NCBI GenBank assembly: GCA_002686265.1
Contig: NZBA01000054.1
Span: 34,295-98,294, forward strand
Source: Planctomycetota bacterium
GTDB lineage: Bacteria > Planctomycetota > UBA1135 > GCA-002686595
Direction of reading: 5' to 3'
Length of the DNA stretch: 64,000 nucleotides
The position numbers were made by a program, and so were the translations under genes. The notes beneath the pieces are model-generated. The model was not told the origin of the DNA, ran no database searches, and saw only the letters and a program-made list of their open reading frames with translations. Positions 1-9,072 of this stretch are shown in pieces; position 1 is the first letter of the stretch, and the number at the start of each line of letters is the position of its first letter.

Positions 1-488
1 AAGGGCTGGCCCTCGTGGACACGCTCGGGGCGCTCGGCGAGCTCGAGGTAGCCGAGCTCCATGCCGTGCATGTCCGCGACGACCTTGAGAGTCAGCTCGC
101 GCGTGAACAGATCGCCGCCATCGACCGTCAGGCGCATGGGCGGGATCGTGTACTCCCCCACCGCCGCCGGCCGCAGGACGACCTTCCAGGAGATGCTGCG
201 GGAGATCGTGCGCCGGCGGTTCGACCACTCCTGGGAGACGGAGACACTGGGGCCGGCAACGCCCTCGACGGCGAGGCCGTCCACTCGAGGCACATCCGCG
301 AGCCGGGCGTCCTTCACGCCCGCGACGACGACCTCGACGCTGACGGTCGAGCCGAGCTTGGCCACTCCCGTGGAGAGCTGGGCCGTGACCCGCGGTCCGC
401 TCTGAGCCCAAGCGGCGGAAGCCGTCACCGACAGGCAGGCCGCCAAGGCTGTCGCTGCACACCAGGGTGTTCGTTGTCCTGTTCTCAT
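1..488 (-). CDS. batD: BatD-like protein, N-terminal part (runs off left edge)
   Basis: The reading frame opens with an ATG at 488 and continues without a stop past base 1, so only about 162 N-terminal residues are visible. It begins with a Sec-type signal peptide (basic start, hydrophobic core, ending near AAWAQS). A beta-rich region follows that resembles the BatD 'oxygen tolerance' family, with a run close to GEYTIPPMRLTVDGG. BatD proteins are membrane-anchored and periplasmic and are usually encoded with MoxR/BatA/BatB. The ATG overlaps the upstream gene's stop as TGATG, so translational coupling is likely. It is the last visible gene of the moxR-bat run. Family assignment is by motif and context. 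The C-terminal membrane anchor cannot be seen. Confidence 0.75.
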   Translation of the reverse strand, partial: MRTGQRTPWCAATALAACLSVTASAAWAQSGPRVTAQLSTGVAKLGSTVSVEVVVAGVKDARLADVPRVDGLAVEGVAGPSVSVSQEWSNRRRTISRSISWKVVLRPAAVGEYTIPPMRLTVDGGDLFTRELTLKVVADMHGMELGYLELAERPERVHEGQP

Positions 489-1549
489 CACCAATCCCTC
501 TCCACGCGCTGGCGTCGGTTCTGATAGAGCCGCGCCTTGACCTCCTCACCCTGTTCCTCGTGCTCGGCGAGCTTGTCCAACATGCGCTGCCCCTCCTCGC
601 GCGTCAGGTAGATCTCCTGCGGATCGGCCGAGCCGGCCTCCTCGCCGTCGCCCTCGGTCTCCTCGTCCTCCTCGGCGGACGGCTCCTCCTCGGGGTGCTC
701 CTCCCCTTCCTGCCCGGTCTCGCCCCGCGAGTCCTCGTCGCCCTCGCCGTTCTCGGCCTGTTGCTCTCCGCCCTCGCTGGGCTCGCCCTCCTGCTCTTCG
801 CCCTCGGATTCCTCCTCGGAGTCCTCCTCGGAGTCCTGCTGCTGTTGCTGCTGCTCCTCTCGCCGGCGCTGTTGTTCCTCCAGCCAGCGCAGGCGACGCT
901 GCACGAGCTCGACGTTGGCGCGCGTGTCCGCGTCGCGCCAGTCCGCGCGCAGGCGCTCGACGAGGTGCCCGCGAGCGCGCAGGTACGCCTCGCGCGCCTC
1001 GGCCAGGAGATCGGGCTGCTCGCCGTCGACAGGGGGCGGCTCGCCGATCAAGCCGGGGCGTGCGGCGGGCTGCTCGAGGATCCGTGCGCGCCACTGCTCC
1101 CCCTGCAGGAAGGCCGTGACGCCCAGGTCGTAGGTGGCAGCCAGGCGCAGGCTTCCCCGACCGCCCAGGCTGCGCGCCAGGCCGAAGCCGCGCTGAGCCC
1201 CACCAGCGTCCTGGGCTTCGAGGCGCACGAGGCCGCGGGCGAAGAAGAGCTCTCCACGCACAGGCTCGGGCAAGGCGCACAGCCCCAGTTGCTCCAGCAC
1301 GGGAGCACAGAAGTCGACCGCCGGAGCCAGAACGCGCGAGCCCTGCTCCTCCAGGCTGGTCCGCCAGCGCTCGAAGGCCGTCGGGGACAGCAATTCGTCC
1401 GCCAGGGCCGTCGCCTTCTCGAACTCCCCCGCCTCGGTCCAACGCTCGATGCGCGCGAGTCCCTCGGCCAGGTCGGGCGTCTCGCCGCCGACGTCCCCGG
1501 CCCGGACGAACAGCAGCGGCAGCGCGAGCAAGGCGAGTGACGAGTTCAT
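488..1549 (-). CDS. BatC/BatE-like protein with acidic, Gln/Glu-rich C-terminal region
   Basis: This 353-residue protein has a signal-peptide-like start (MNSSLALLALPLLFVRAG). A helical middle part resembles the TPR-like region of BatC/BatE proteins (DAGGAQRGFGLAR, DLLAEAREAYLRARGHL). From about residue 235 there is a long low-complexity tract rich in Glu, Gln, Asp, Ser and Gly, followed by a charged helical tail containing YLTREEGQRMLDKLAEHEEQ. The start was chosen at ATG 1549 because it overlaps the batB stop as ATGA and precedes the signal peptide; further upstream the frame only shadows batB. Its position between batB and batD is the usual place for the TPR member of a Bat cluster. The TPR assignment is weak from sequence alone. 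The acidic tract may bind cations or a basic partner (speculative). Confidence 0.65.
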   Translation of the reverse strand: MNSSLALLALPLLFVRAGDVGGETPDLAEGLARIERWTEAGEFEKATALADELLSPTAFERWRTSLEEQGSRVLAPAVDFCAPVLEQLGLCALPEPVRGELFFARGLVRLEAQDAGGAQRGFGLARSLGGRGSLRLAATYDLGVTAFLQGEQWRARILEQPAARPGLIGEPPPVDGEQPDLLAEAREAYLRARGHLVERLRADWRDADTRANVELVQRRLRWLEEQQRRREEQQQQQQDSEEDSEEESEGEEQEGEPSEGGEQQAENGEGDEDSRGETGQEGEEHPEEEPSAEEDEETEGDGEEAGSADPQEIYLTREEGQRMLDKLAEHEEQGEEVKARLYQNRRQRVERDW

Positions 1550-2577
1550 GCGCGACCTCCTCGACCACGGCCCCCGCGCCGCTCCCGCAGGCCGGCCTCG
1601 ACCAACATGCAGCCAACGGCAAGCACCAAGGGCCACTGGTAGCGGTCGTGTGGGATGCGCACCTTGCCCGCCCACAGGTCGCGGGACTCGAGCTTGGAAA
1701 TGCGCTTCTCGTAGAGCTCTTCAAGCGGGATGGCGGACGCCTCGGCCGAGAGGTATGCGCCGCCGGTGGCGGACGCGATCTGCTCCAAGGTCGCTCCGTC
1801 GAGGGTCGTGATCACCTCGCGCCCGGTCTCGTCGCGCACGAACCCGCGCGCACCGTCGGAGATCTTCCCGCCTTCCGCGGTCCCCATGCCCACCACGAAG
1901 ACGCGGATGCCGCGCTCGGCCGCGATGCGGGCCGTCTCGAGGCCGCGCCCCTCGAGGTCCTCGCCATCTGTCAGCAACACGATCGCCTCGTGGGAGCCGG
2001 TGCGGCCGTCGAAGAGCGCGAGGGCGCGCTCGAGGGCCGCACCGAGGTTCGTCCCGCCGACGAGGTTCTCCTCGGTCGTGAGGGTGTTCGTGAAGTGCGT
2101 CAGGGTCACGCGGTCGTGGGTCAGGGGTGCGACGTCGCGCACGTCGCCGGCGAAGGCGAGGAGCGCGGTGCGGTCCCCCTTCAGGCGACCGAGCAGGCCG
2201 ACGATCTCGCGCTTGGCGCGCGTCAGGCGGTCGGGCTCGAGGTCCTCGGCCAACATGCTGCGCGAGGTGTCGAGCAGGAACACGATGTCGAGACCCTTGC
2301 GCTCGACCTCGCGCAGGGTGTAGCCGCGCACGGGTCCGAGCAGAGCCAAGGCCGCGAAGAGCGTGCCCAAGGCGGCCAGCAGAACGCGCGCGCGGGCGCG
2401 CGCGCGGGAGTGATCGGGCAGCAGGCGCGCCAGATGGCGCTCGTCGACGAGGCGGCCGGCGGCCTTGCGCCGCGCGCGCAGGCTCCACAGCCCGGCCACG
2501 AGCACCAGCGGTACGGCCAGGAGCCAGACCGCCGCCTCGGAGCGCAGCACCTCGAAGGGCAGGAATGCGTCGTTCAT
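1546..2577 (-). CDS. batB: BatB-like VWA-domain membrane protein
   Basis: This 343-residue protein has two hydrophobic segments near the N terminus (about residues 15-32 and 65-82). A von Willebrand factor A domain then starts at GLDIVFLLDTSRSM, with an intact metal-ion-dependent adhesion site (MIDAS; D103-x-S105-x-S107). Later MIDAS-type elements are GGTNLGAAL and LLTDGEDLEG. A further hydrophobic segment near the C terminus (WPLVLAVGCMLVEAGL) gives the usual BatB topology, with the VWA domain outside the cytoplasm. The start ATG at 2577 overlaps the batA stop (ATGA), and the downstream gene overlaps by 4 bp in the same way. The longer upstream frame shadows batA. Bat proteins are linked to stress tolerance and envelope integrity, but their biochemical role is unsettled. 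Confidence 0.88.
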   Translation of the reverse strand: MNDAFLPFEVLRSEAAVWLLAVPLVLVAGLWSLRARRKAAGRLVDERHLARLLPDHSRARARARVLLAALGTLFAALALLGPVRGYTLREVERKGLDIVFLLDTSRSMLAEDLEPDRLTRAKREIVGLLGRLKGDRTALLAFAGDVRDVAPLTHDRVTLTHFTNTLTTEENLVGGTNLGAALERALALFDGRTGSHEAIVLLTDGEDLEGRGLETARIAAERGIRVFVVGMGTAEGGKISDGARGFVRDETGREVITTLDGATLEQIASATGGAYLSAEASAIPLEELYEKRISKLESRDLWAGKVRIPHDRYQWPLVLAVGCMLVEAGLRERRGGRGRGGRA

Positions 2578-3638
2578 CCCAGCCGCCTCCCGAGGACGAG
2601 CGCCAGGAGCCACGAGGTCAAGTAGGCGGCGAAACCCGCCAGCAGGACGGCGGGGTAGAGGTCGAAGTGCTCGACGAAGCGCACCTCTTCGCGTCGCGTG
2701 CGCTCGAGGCGTTCGATCTCCCCGTAGGCAGCCTCCAGGCCCCGGCGATCCTTGGCGCGGAAGAAGCGTCCGCCGGTGAGCGCCGCGATCTTCTCCAACT
2801 CGCGGGTTCCCACGGCCTGATCGAGCTCGCGCTGGCGCCCAAAGGCGTCCAGCACGAAGCGGCCGGCGAAGACCGTGTAGATCCGCACGCCCTCCTCCGC
2901 GGCCAGCTCGGCGGCGTCGAGGGGCGCGATCAGGTCGAGGTTGTTCTCGCCGTCGGTCAGCAGGACGATGACCTTCGACTCGGCGTCGGTCTCGCGCAGC
3001 ACCGCGACGGTCTTGGCCAGAGCGATCCCGATGCCGGTGCCATCCTCGGCCTTGAATGAGACGATCTCCAAGCGCTCGAGGAAGCCGGTGATCGCGTCGG
3101 CGTCGAGGGTGAACGGGCACAACTCCTGGGGGTACTTGGCGAAGGCGAACAGCCCGACGTAGTCCGCGGCGCCCTCGCGGTCGGTCATGCGCCGCCGCGC
3201 GAACTCGGCCACGACGTCCTTGACCACGTCGAGGCGCGTGCGGTCGGCCTCCATGTCGCGGTAGCCCATCGAGCTCGAGCGATCGACGACCAAAGCGATG
3301 TCGACGCCCTCGGAGACCGAGCTGGTCTCGACGGCGCCGCGCAGGGGTCGGGCAAGAGCGAGGGCGAGGGCGACCATCCCGGCAACCTGCAGCGTGGGCG
3401 GCAGCCAACCTAGGCGCTGAGCCAGCGAACGCGGCGGGTTCTCGCCGGGGAGGATCGGCATCCGCGCCCTGGAGCGACCGGCGCGGGCGCGCCCCCAGAG
3501 GGTGACGAGCACGGCACCGGGGATCAGCAGCAGGAACTCCGGATCCGCCAGGGAGAGGTCGCCGAAGAGGGTCAGGCGCCCCTCGGCGGCGCTCTGCACG
3601 ACATCGGAAACGGGCGCGGGAAAGGCGAGGGCGATCAC
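2574..3638 (-). CDS. batA: BatA-like VWA-domain membrane protein
   Basis: This 354-residue protein has membrane segments near residues 33-50 and 82-98, a VWA domain opening with GVDIALVVDRSSSM, and a C-terminal hydrophobic segment. The MIDAS motif is intact (D119-x-S121-x-S123), followed by GTGIGIALA and VIVLLTDGENN. The start is the GTG at 3638, which overlaps the preceding gene's TGA as GTGA; frames further upstream shadow that gene. It pairs with batB, which encodes a second VWA protein of similar plan, as in the classical Bacteroides aerotolerance locus. MoxR-type ATPases are thought to act on VWA partners such as these, and moxR lies upstream in the same run. The family call is firm; the function is known only in general terms. 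Confidence 0.88.
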   Translation of the reverse strand: MIALAFPAPVSDVVQSAAEGRLTLFGDLSLADPEFLLLIPGAVLVTLWGRARAGRSRARMPILPGENPPRSLAQRLGWLPPTLQVAGMVALALALARPLRGAVETSSVSEGVDIALVVDRSSSMGYRDMEADRTRLDVVKDVVAEFARRRMTDREGAADYVGLFAFAKYPQELCPFTLDADAITGFLERLEIVSFKAEDGTGIGIALAKTVAVLRETDAESKVIVLLTDGENNLDLIAPLDAAELAAEEGVRIYTVFAGRFVLDAFGRQRELDQAVGTRELEKIAALTGGRFFRAKDRRGLEAAYGEIERLERTRREEVRFVEHFDLYPAVLLAGFAAYLTSWLLALVLGRRLG

Positions 3639-4540
3639 GATCGCGATTCCCCCTCCACTGCCGGTTCGAAGGCGGCGACGAGGTCCTCCGCCGTCGCCAG
3701 GGTGGCCTCCATCGCCCAGCGCGTCGGGCGCTCCTGTCCGTACTTCACGGCCGCGCACTCCCCGAGGAACTCGCCCAATCGCCGGCGCGTCTCGCCGTCC
3801 ACGCCGCCGAGGGCCCCGAGCCACTCCTCATCCGTGGCCGCCCGCCGCTCGACGCCCGAGCGGGCGTCAGCAGCCTCGCGCACGAGTGCCGTCAACTCGT
3901 AGTGCAGCTCCGCGCCGCCCTCGAGCTCACCGAGGCGTGCGCGCAGCTCGGCCAGACGTTCTGTGGGTGCGACCTCGCCCGCGGGCTCGACGGCTCGCCG
4001 GCGCGCGCGGACGAACAAGAACGCCCCGGCCGTCCCGGCCAGGAGCGCCAGCGCCGCGAGGGGGAGCGTGAGGCCCGTGAGCGGGCGCTCCCAGACGGGT
4101 GGCGGCCGAAACCCCACCGTCGGACGCGGCTCGTCCTCGCCCTCGGAAAGGGCCCCGAGCACCCTCACCCGCGCCGCGGGGGCCTCGATCGCGCGCGGCG
4201 CACCGTCGCGGTGGAGGCGCACGCCGGGCAGGGTCACCGAGCGCTCGCCGGGCTCCAGAGAGCGCAGGGTCCACGCGGCGCGGGTGACGCGCCGCGCGGG
4301 GTCGGCCGGATCGGCGGCACCGCTGAGGCGGCCCGCGCCCTCGCTCACCCAGGAGTCGTCGAGCTCGAGCTCATCGCGCTCGAGGCTGACGAGGGTGTCG
4401 GCGGAGTGAACGACGGTCAGGACGCACACCACGGGCTGGCCGATGGCGGCCTCGGCGGGCTCGCAGGCGCTGTGGACCCGCATCTGGCCGGCCTGCGGCA
4501 TCAGGCCGGCGGCGAGGGCTAGCGAGAGCGCGCCGAACAT
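3635..4540 (-). CDS. DUF4381-like / BatD-related membrane protein
   Basis: This 301-residue protein has a signal peptide (MFGALSLALAAGLMPQAGQ), an extracytoplasmic beta-rich region of about 130 residues, one clear transmembrane helix (LTLPLAALALLAGTAGAFLFV, about 157-177) and a cytoplasmic helical tail. The tail has the pattern of DUF4381 and BatD C-terminal regions (LHYELTALVREAADA, then TDEEWLGALGG, then LGEFLGECAAVKYGQ). It is effectively a second BatD-type protein within the cluster. The ATG at 4540 shares one base with the DUF58 stop (TGATG) and the 3' end overlaps batA by 4 bp, so the chain is translationally coupled. No enzymatic residues are evident; a scaffold or anchor role for the MoxR/VWA assembly is inferred from context. 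Confidence 0.7.
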   Translation of the reverse strand: MFGALSLALAAGLMPQAGQMRVHSACEPAEAAIGQPVVCVLTVVHSADTLVSLERDELELDDSWVSEGAGRLSGAADPADPARRVTRAAWTLRSLEPGERSVTLPGVRLHRDGAPRAIEAPAARVRVLGALSEGEDEPRPTVGFRPPPVWERPLTGLTLPLAALALLAGTAGAFLFVRARRRAVEPAGEVAPTERLAELRARLGELEGGAELHYELTALVREAADARSGVERRAATDEEWLGALGGVDGETRRRLGEFLGECAAVKYGQERPTRWAMEATLATAEDLVAAFEPAVEGESRS

Positions 4541-5499
4541 CAGAAGGCCCTCCCTCCGTGGCGCTGCACGCGGCGGCGAAAGAAGGCCACCAGCGGATCG
4601 GCGATATCGCCGGCGGAGTCGATCTCCACCAGGTCGACGCGCACGCGCGCCAGGAGCGCCTCGATGCGTGCACGGCGCCTCGCGGCCTGCTCGCTCCAGG
4701 ACTCCCTGACGCGCATCGAGCGTGTATCGAGCTCCATCCAGCGCCCGCTCTCGATCTCGGCCAGGGGCAGGAGCCCGGCCGACGGCAGGTCCTCCTCGAG
4801 GGGATCGACGACGCGCACGCAGATCACGTCGTGGCGCAGGCCGAGGCTCTCGAGCGTGTCGGCCCAGTCAGGCTCGCCGGCGTCGGGGTTCGCCGTGGAC
4901 GCGTCGAGGAAGTCGCTCACGATGAACAGCAGGCCACGCCGGCGGTGGGCGCGCAGGTGGTGTTCGAGGGCGGCCCGCAGGTCGCCGGGCCCGTCGGTCG
5001 GCTCGGCGGCGAGCACCTCGCGGATCACGCGCAGGCAGTGCCTGCTGCCCTTGCGCGCGTCGAGGTGCAGACCGGGCCGCTCGCCGAAGAGCGTCAAGCC
5101 GACGCGATCCTGGTGGCGCATGGCGACGAAGGAGATCAGGGCACACAGCTGGGCCGCCGCCTCGCGCTTGGTCCAGCGCCGGCTGCCGAAGTCCATCGAG
5201 CGGCTGGTGTCGACGAGGAGGTCGATCGTGAGCTCGCGCTCCTCGGAGAAGGTCTTGATGAAGGGCAGGCCGGTGCGCGCCGTGACGTTCCAGTCGATCG
5301 AGCGCACATCGTCCCCCGGCTGGTAGGGTCGCACCTCCTCGAATTCGAGCCCGGTGCCGCGGAAGGTGCTGCGGTAACCGCCCGAGAGCGCCGTGTTGAC
5401 CAGCTTGTGGGTGCGGATGCGGATCTGCTCCACGCGCGCCATCAGATCCGGCGCGAGCAGGCTCGGGGATCGCTCCTGGGGGGCCTTGGGCTTCACCAT
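4540..5499 (-). CDS. DUF58 domain protein (VWA-like, MoxR partner)
   Basis: This 319-residue soluble protein carries the DUF58 signature GLEFEEVRPYQPGDDVRSID (residues 50-69), followed by WNVTART. A VWA-like segment then holds LLVDTSRSMD with a DxSxS motif (D97, S99, S101). The C-terminal half continues the Rossmann-like VWA fold (GLLFIVSDFLD, HDVICVRVVDPLE). DUF58 proteins almost always sit directly downstream of moxR, as here (18 bp gap), and are taken to be substrates or adaptors of the MoxR AAA+ ATPase. The ATG at 5499 is the only sensible start: the protein aligns from the family's typical LLAPDLMARV N-terminal region, and the gene is of normal length. No transmembrane helix is seen. Confidence 0.9.
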   Translation of the reverse strand: MVKPKAPQERSPSLLAPDLMARVEQIRIRTHKLVNTALSGGYRSTFRGTGLEFEEVRPYQPGDDVRSIDWNVTARTGLPFIKTFSEERELTIDLLVDTSRSMDFGSRRWTKREAAAQLCALISFVAMRHQDRVGLTLFGERPGLHLDARKGSRHCLRVIREVLAAEPTDGPGDLRAALEHHLRAHRRRGLLFIVSDFLDASTANPDAGEPDWADTLESLGLRHDVICVRVVDPLEEDLPSAGLLPLAEIESGRWMELDTRSMRVRESWSEQAARRRARIEALLARVRVDLVEIDSAGDIADPLVAFFRRRVQRHGGRAF

Positions 5500-5516
5500 C
5501 GCGACGGGAGCGCTCG

Positions 5517-6515
<999 letters not shown>

Positions 6516-6594
6516 GCTGGCATGGAAGGGACGGGACGGCGCGGAGCCGTCGAGTACGCAGCGGGACGACCCGCTGTTGGCTTCGATGACGGAC

Positions 6595-8400
6595 TCAGTC
6601 GATCACGACCGGCGGGGGCCTATTCCCGCCGAAGGGCGCCAGGCCGCGTTCGGCCACGCCGCGCCCTACGCCGCGCCCCGCCTCCACGCCGGCGACCGCG
6701 TCCGCCGGCCGGTCGGGGTGCTCGAGGTCGGCGGGCTGCACCATGTGCAGGGTCTGGGTCGGGAAGGCGAAGCTGACCTTGAGCTCCTCGGCGACGCGCA
6801 GGATGTCGTTGAACAGACGGTGACGCTCGCGCAGCTCCGTGCTCCAGTCCGGCGTCTCCACGAAGCAGTAGAGCATGATCCCCAAGGAGGAATCGGCGAA
6901 GGAGTTCAGGTAGACGTGGAACGAGTCCTTGCGCGTGTAGGGATGGGTACGGATCAGCTCGCGCACCGCCTCGCAGAAGGCCTCGATCTTCTCCGGAGGC
7001 GTGTCGTAGGTCAGGCCCAAGGTGGCCTTGATGCGCCGGTAGCGGCGGCTGCCCCAGTTGTCGACATGCGCGCTGATGAAGCGGCTGTTGGGGACGCTGA
7101 TGATGCTGTTGTAGAAAGTGCGCACGCGCGTCGAGCGGAACCCGACCTGTTCGACCGTCCCGTCGATGTCGCCCACGGTGATCCAGTCGCCGAGCTGGAA
7201 GGGTTTGTCGAGCAACACGGTGAAGGTGCCGAAGAGGTTCTCAATCGAGTCCTTGGCGGCGAAGCCCACGGCCAAGGAGCCGATCGAGAGCCCGGCCACG
7301 ATCCCCATCAGGTCCTCGGAGAGGAACGACGCCAGATAGACCAGGAACAGGATCGAGAGCAGGATCTTGAGCGTTCGCCGCAACAGCGGCACGAGCATGT
7401 CGTCGAAACGATTGACGCTCAGCCGCGCGCGAGCCGCCAGAAAGCCGCAGACGACGTCCACCAGCCGGAAGGACGCCCAGACCCCCGAGACGCCCAGCAC
7501 GAAGCCGGCGGCAACGCTCAGGATCGTGTCGAACTGCGGGTCGACGCCGACCAGGGGCAGGCCCGATTTCAGAACGAGTGCGGTGACGAAGATCCCGAAG
7601 GGGCGCTCGAAATTGCCGAAGACGCTGCGGTCGAGGGACAGGCGCTCGTCGTTGGCGACGCGCCCCGCCACACGCTTGATCACCGCGCACACCAGCCGGT
7701 CGAGCACGACTCCCAAGACGACCAGGATCAGCAGGGCGAGCCATTGCCAGTTCTCGATCAGAAACGACTCCGCGAGCAGCGAGGGCGGCAGGACCTCGCG
7801 GATCTTCCAGTGCAGGCGGTCGAGGGGCGCGAGGCTCTCGAAGACTTCGCCGACGATCGGCTCGTTCTGGACCGCCTTCCACCACTCGTCCACGCGCTCG
7901 AAGACCGACGCGGCGATCAGCCAGTGGGTCCCCTGCTCCACGAAGCGCACCTCGATGCCGACGCGATTCACGGCTGGGTTGTGGGAGTACGGCGACCAGA
8001 GCCACTCGCGCGCGGTGAACAGCGCCGGGTCACCCTTGTCGGGGAACTCCTCGAGCTCGACGAGCTCCGCCCGGTCGAGGGTCCACTTCAGGCGTGCAAC
8101 GCTGCCCTTCTCGGGGAGGGTGCCGTCGGGGAGCTCCTGGAGGACGGTCCGCACGACTTCCCAGTCTCCGATCGGGTTGCCCGAGCCCACGCCGCGCAGG
8201 AACGCGCCCATGGCCGCCCGCGGGCTGGCGTATTCCACCGCCGGCTCGGAGGCGGCAGCGGGGGCGACCTCGGGCTGTCCGTCCTGGCCGACGGCAGCCC
8301 CACCGGGCACCCAGGCTGCTGCGAGGAGCAACGTCGGGGCGATCAGGGAGAGCACGTTGGTCTGGAATCGGGGGTCAGGAATCCGCTTCGTTTCGTTCAT
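6595..8400 (-). CDS. Mechanosensitive ion channel (MscS family) with large N-terminal periplasmic region
   Basis: This 601-residue protein has a predicted signal peptide (about 1-38) and an approximately 180-residue extracytoplasmic region. Several hydrophobic helices follow (e.g. WLALLILVVLGVVLDRLV, LLSILFLVYLASFL), then the MscS pore/beta-domain signature GSLAVGFAAKDSIENLFG continuing into DKPFQLGDWITVG and VEQVGFRSTRVRTF. The C-terminal alpha/beta domain follows and the tail is Gly/Arg-rich. It is much longer than E. coli MscS (286 aa), like the extended MscK/YnaI-type channels. The start ATG at 8400 puts the signal peptide first and overlaps the end of the lytic transglycosylase by 26 bp; upstream frame sequence shadows that gene. 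A role in relief of hypo-osmotic shock is inferred from the family. Confidence 0.88.
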   Translation of the reverse strand: MNETKRIPDPRFQTNVLSLIAPTLLLAAAWVPGGAAVGQDGQPEVAPAAASEPAVEYASPRAAMGAFLRGVGSGNPIGDWEVVRTVLQELPDGTLPEKGSVARLKWTLDRAELVELEEFPDKGDPALFTAREWLWSPYSHNPAVNRVGIEVRFVEQGTHWLIAASVFERVDEWWKAVQNEPIVGEVFESLAPLDRLHWKIREVLPPSLLAESFLIENWQWLALLILVVLGVVLDRLVCAVIKRVAGRVANDERLSLDRSVFGNFERPFGIFVTALVLKSGLPLVGVDPQFDTILSVAAGFVLGVSGVWASFRLVDVVCGFLAARARLSVNRFDDMLVPLLRRTLKILLSILFLVYLASFLSEDLMGIVAGLSIGSLAVGFAAKDSIENLFGTFTVLLDKPFQLGDWITVGDIDGTVEQVGFRSTRVRTFYNSIISVPNSRFISAHVDNWGSRRYRRIKATLGLTYDTPPEKIEAFCEAVRELIRTHPYTRKDSFHVYLNSFADSSLGIMLYCFVETPDWSTELRERHRLFNDILRVAEELKVSFAFPTQTLHMVQPADLEHPDRPADAVAGVEAGRGVGRGVAERGLAPFGGNRPPPVVID

Positions 8401-9055
8401 CTTCGTCTCGTGGACGGTTCGGACCATCGATCTTGCCGCGCGCGTGCAGGGTGTCGCGGCAGGCGAGCACGCCCAGCGCGTAGGCCAGGACCCGCGAGTC
8501 CCCGTCGCGTACCTGGCGCTCGCGCCACAGAGTGTAGCCGCCGGCCGAGGCAATCCAACGCCGCAGGGTCGTGCGTCCGGCGTTGTAGGCGACCAGGGCG
8601 CGCTCGGTCTCGCCACCCTCGTGTTCCAGGGTCCAGGCCAGGTGCCGGGCACCCAGGCGCAGGTTGAGGCGTGCGTCGCCGAGCAGGGTCGCGCGCGTCG
8701 GCTCCTCGAGCCCGAGGGCCCGGGCGGCATCGGCGGCCGCGTCGGGCATGAGCTGCATCAGGCCCGCGGCGCCGACGGCGGAGAGGGCGTCCACGCGCCC
8801 GCGGCTTTCCATGTAGCAGACGGCCGCAACCAGATTCGGGTCGATCTCGGCCTCCTCGGCGGCGGCCCGGATCGCCGGCGCGTGGCCCTCGACGCGCCCC
8901 AGGGCGATGCGGTCGAACAGTCCGCCGACGGCCCGTTCGAGGGCCGCGCCGGCGGGCTCCCCACCGGACCACAGGGCGGCGCCGACAACCGCAACCAGCC
9001 CAACCCCCGCCGCGATCCAACGCAGGGGCCCGCTCCGCGCGGTGCCCACCGCCAT
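8375..9055 (-). CDS. Lytic transglycosylase (Slt/SLT-domain)
   Basis: This 226-residue protein has an N-terminal membrane segment or uncleaved signal (LRWIAAGVGLVAVVGAALWS) and a lysozyme-like SLT domain. The catalytic Glu83 lies in VCYMESRGRVDALSAVGAAG, followed by LMQLMP and the later AYNAG motif, all typical of Slt-type lytic transglycosylases that cleave the MurNAc-GlcNAc bond to give 1,6-anhydroMurNAc. The ATG at 9055 has GGAGG five bases upstream. A GTG at 9076 overlapping the preceding stop (GTGA) would add seven residues and is the alternative. It sits between the HEAT protein and mscS in a co-oriented run. The anhydroMurNAc it would release could be recycled by the AnmK encoded at 48694-49878. 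Confidence 0.9.
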   Translation of the reverse strand: MAVGTARSGPLRWIAAGVGLVAVVGAALWSGGEPAGAALERAVGGLFDRIALGRVEGHAPAIRAAAEEAEIDPNLVAAVCYMESRGRVDALSAVGAAGLMQLMPDAAADAARALGLEEPTRATLLGDARLNLRLGARHLAWTLEHEGGETERALVAYNAGRTTLRRWIASAGGYTLWRERQVRDGDSRVLAYALGVLACRDTLHARGKIDGPNRPRDEDERNEADS

Positions 9056-9072
9056 CCGCTCCTCCGCGGCGG

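Noticed and set aside
2574..3408. N-terminal extension of the batB frame beyond ATG 2577
   Set aside because: It lies wholly within batA in another frame; the ATGA overlap and the hydrophobic start at 2577 fit a normal BatB.
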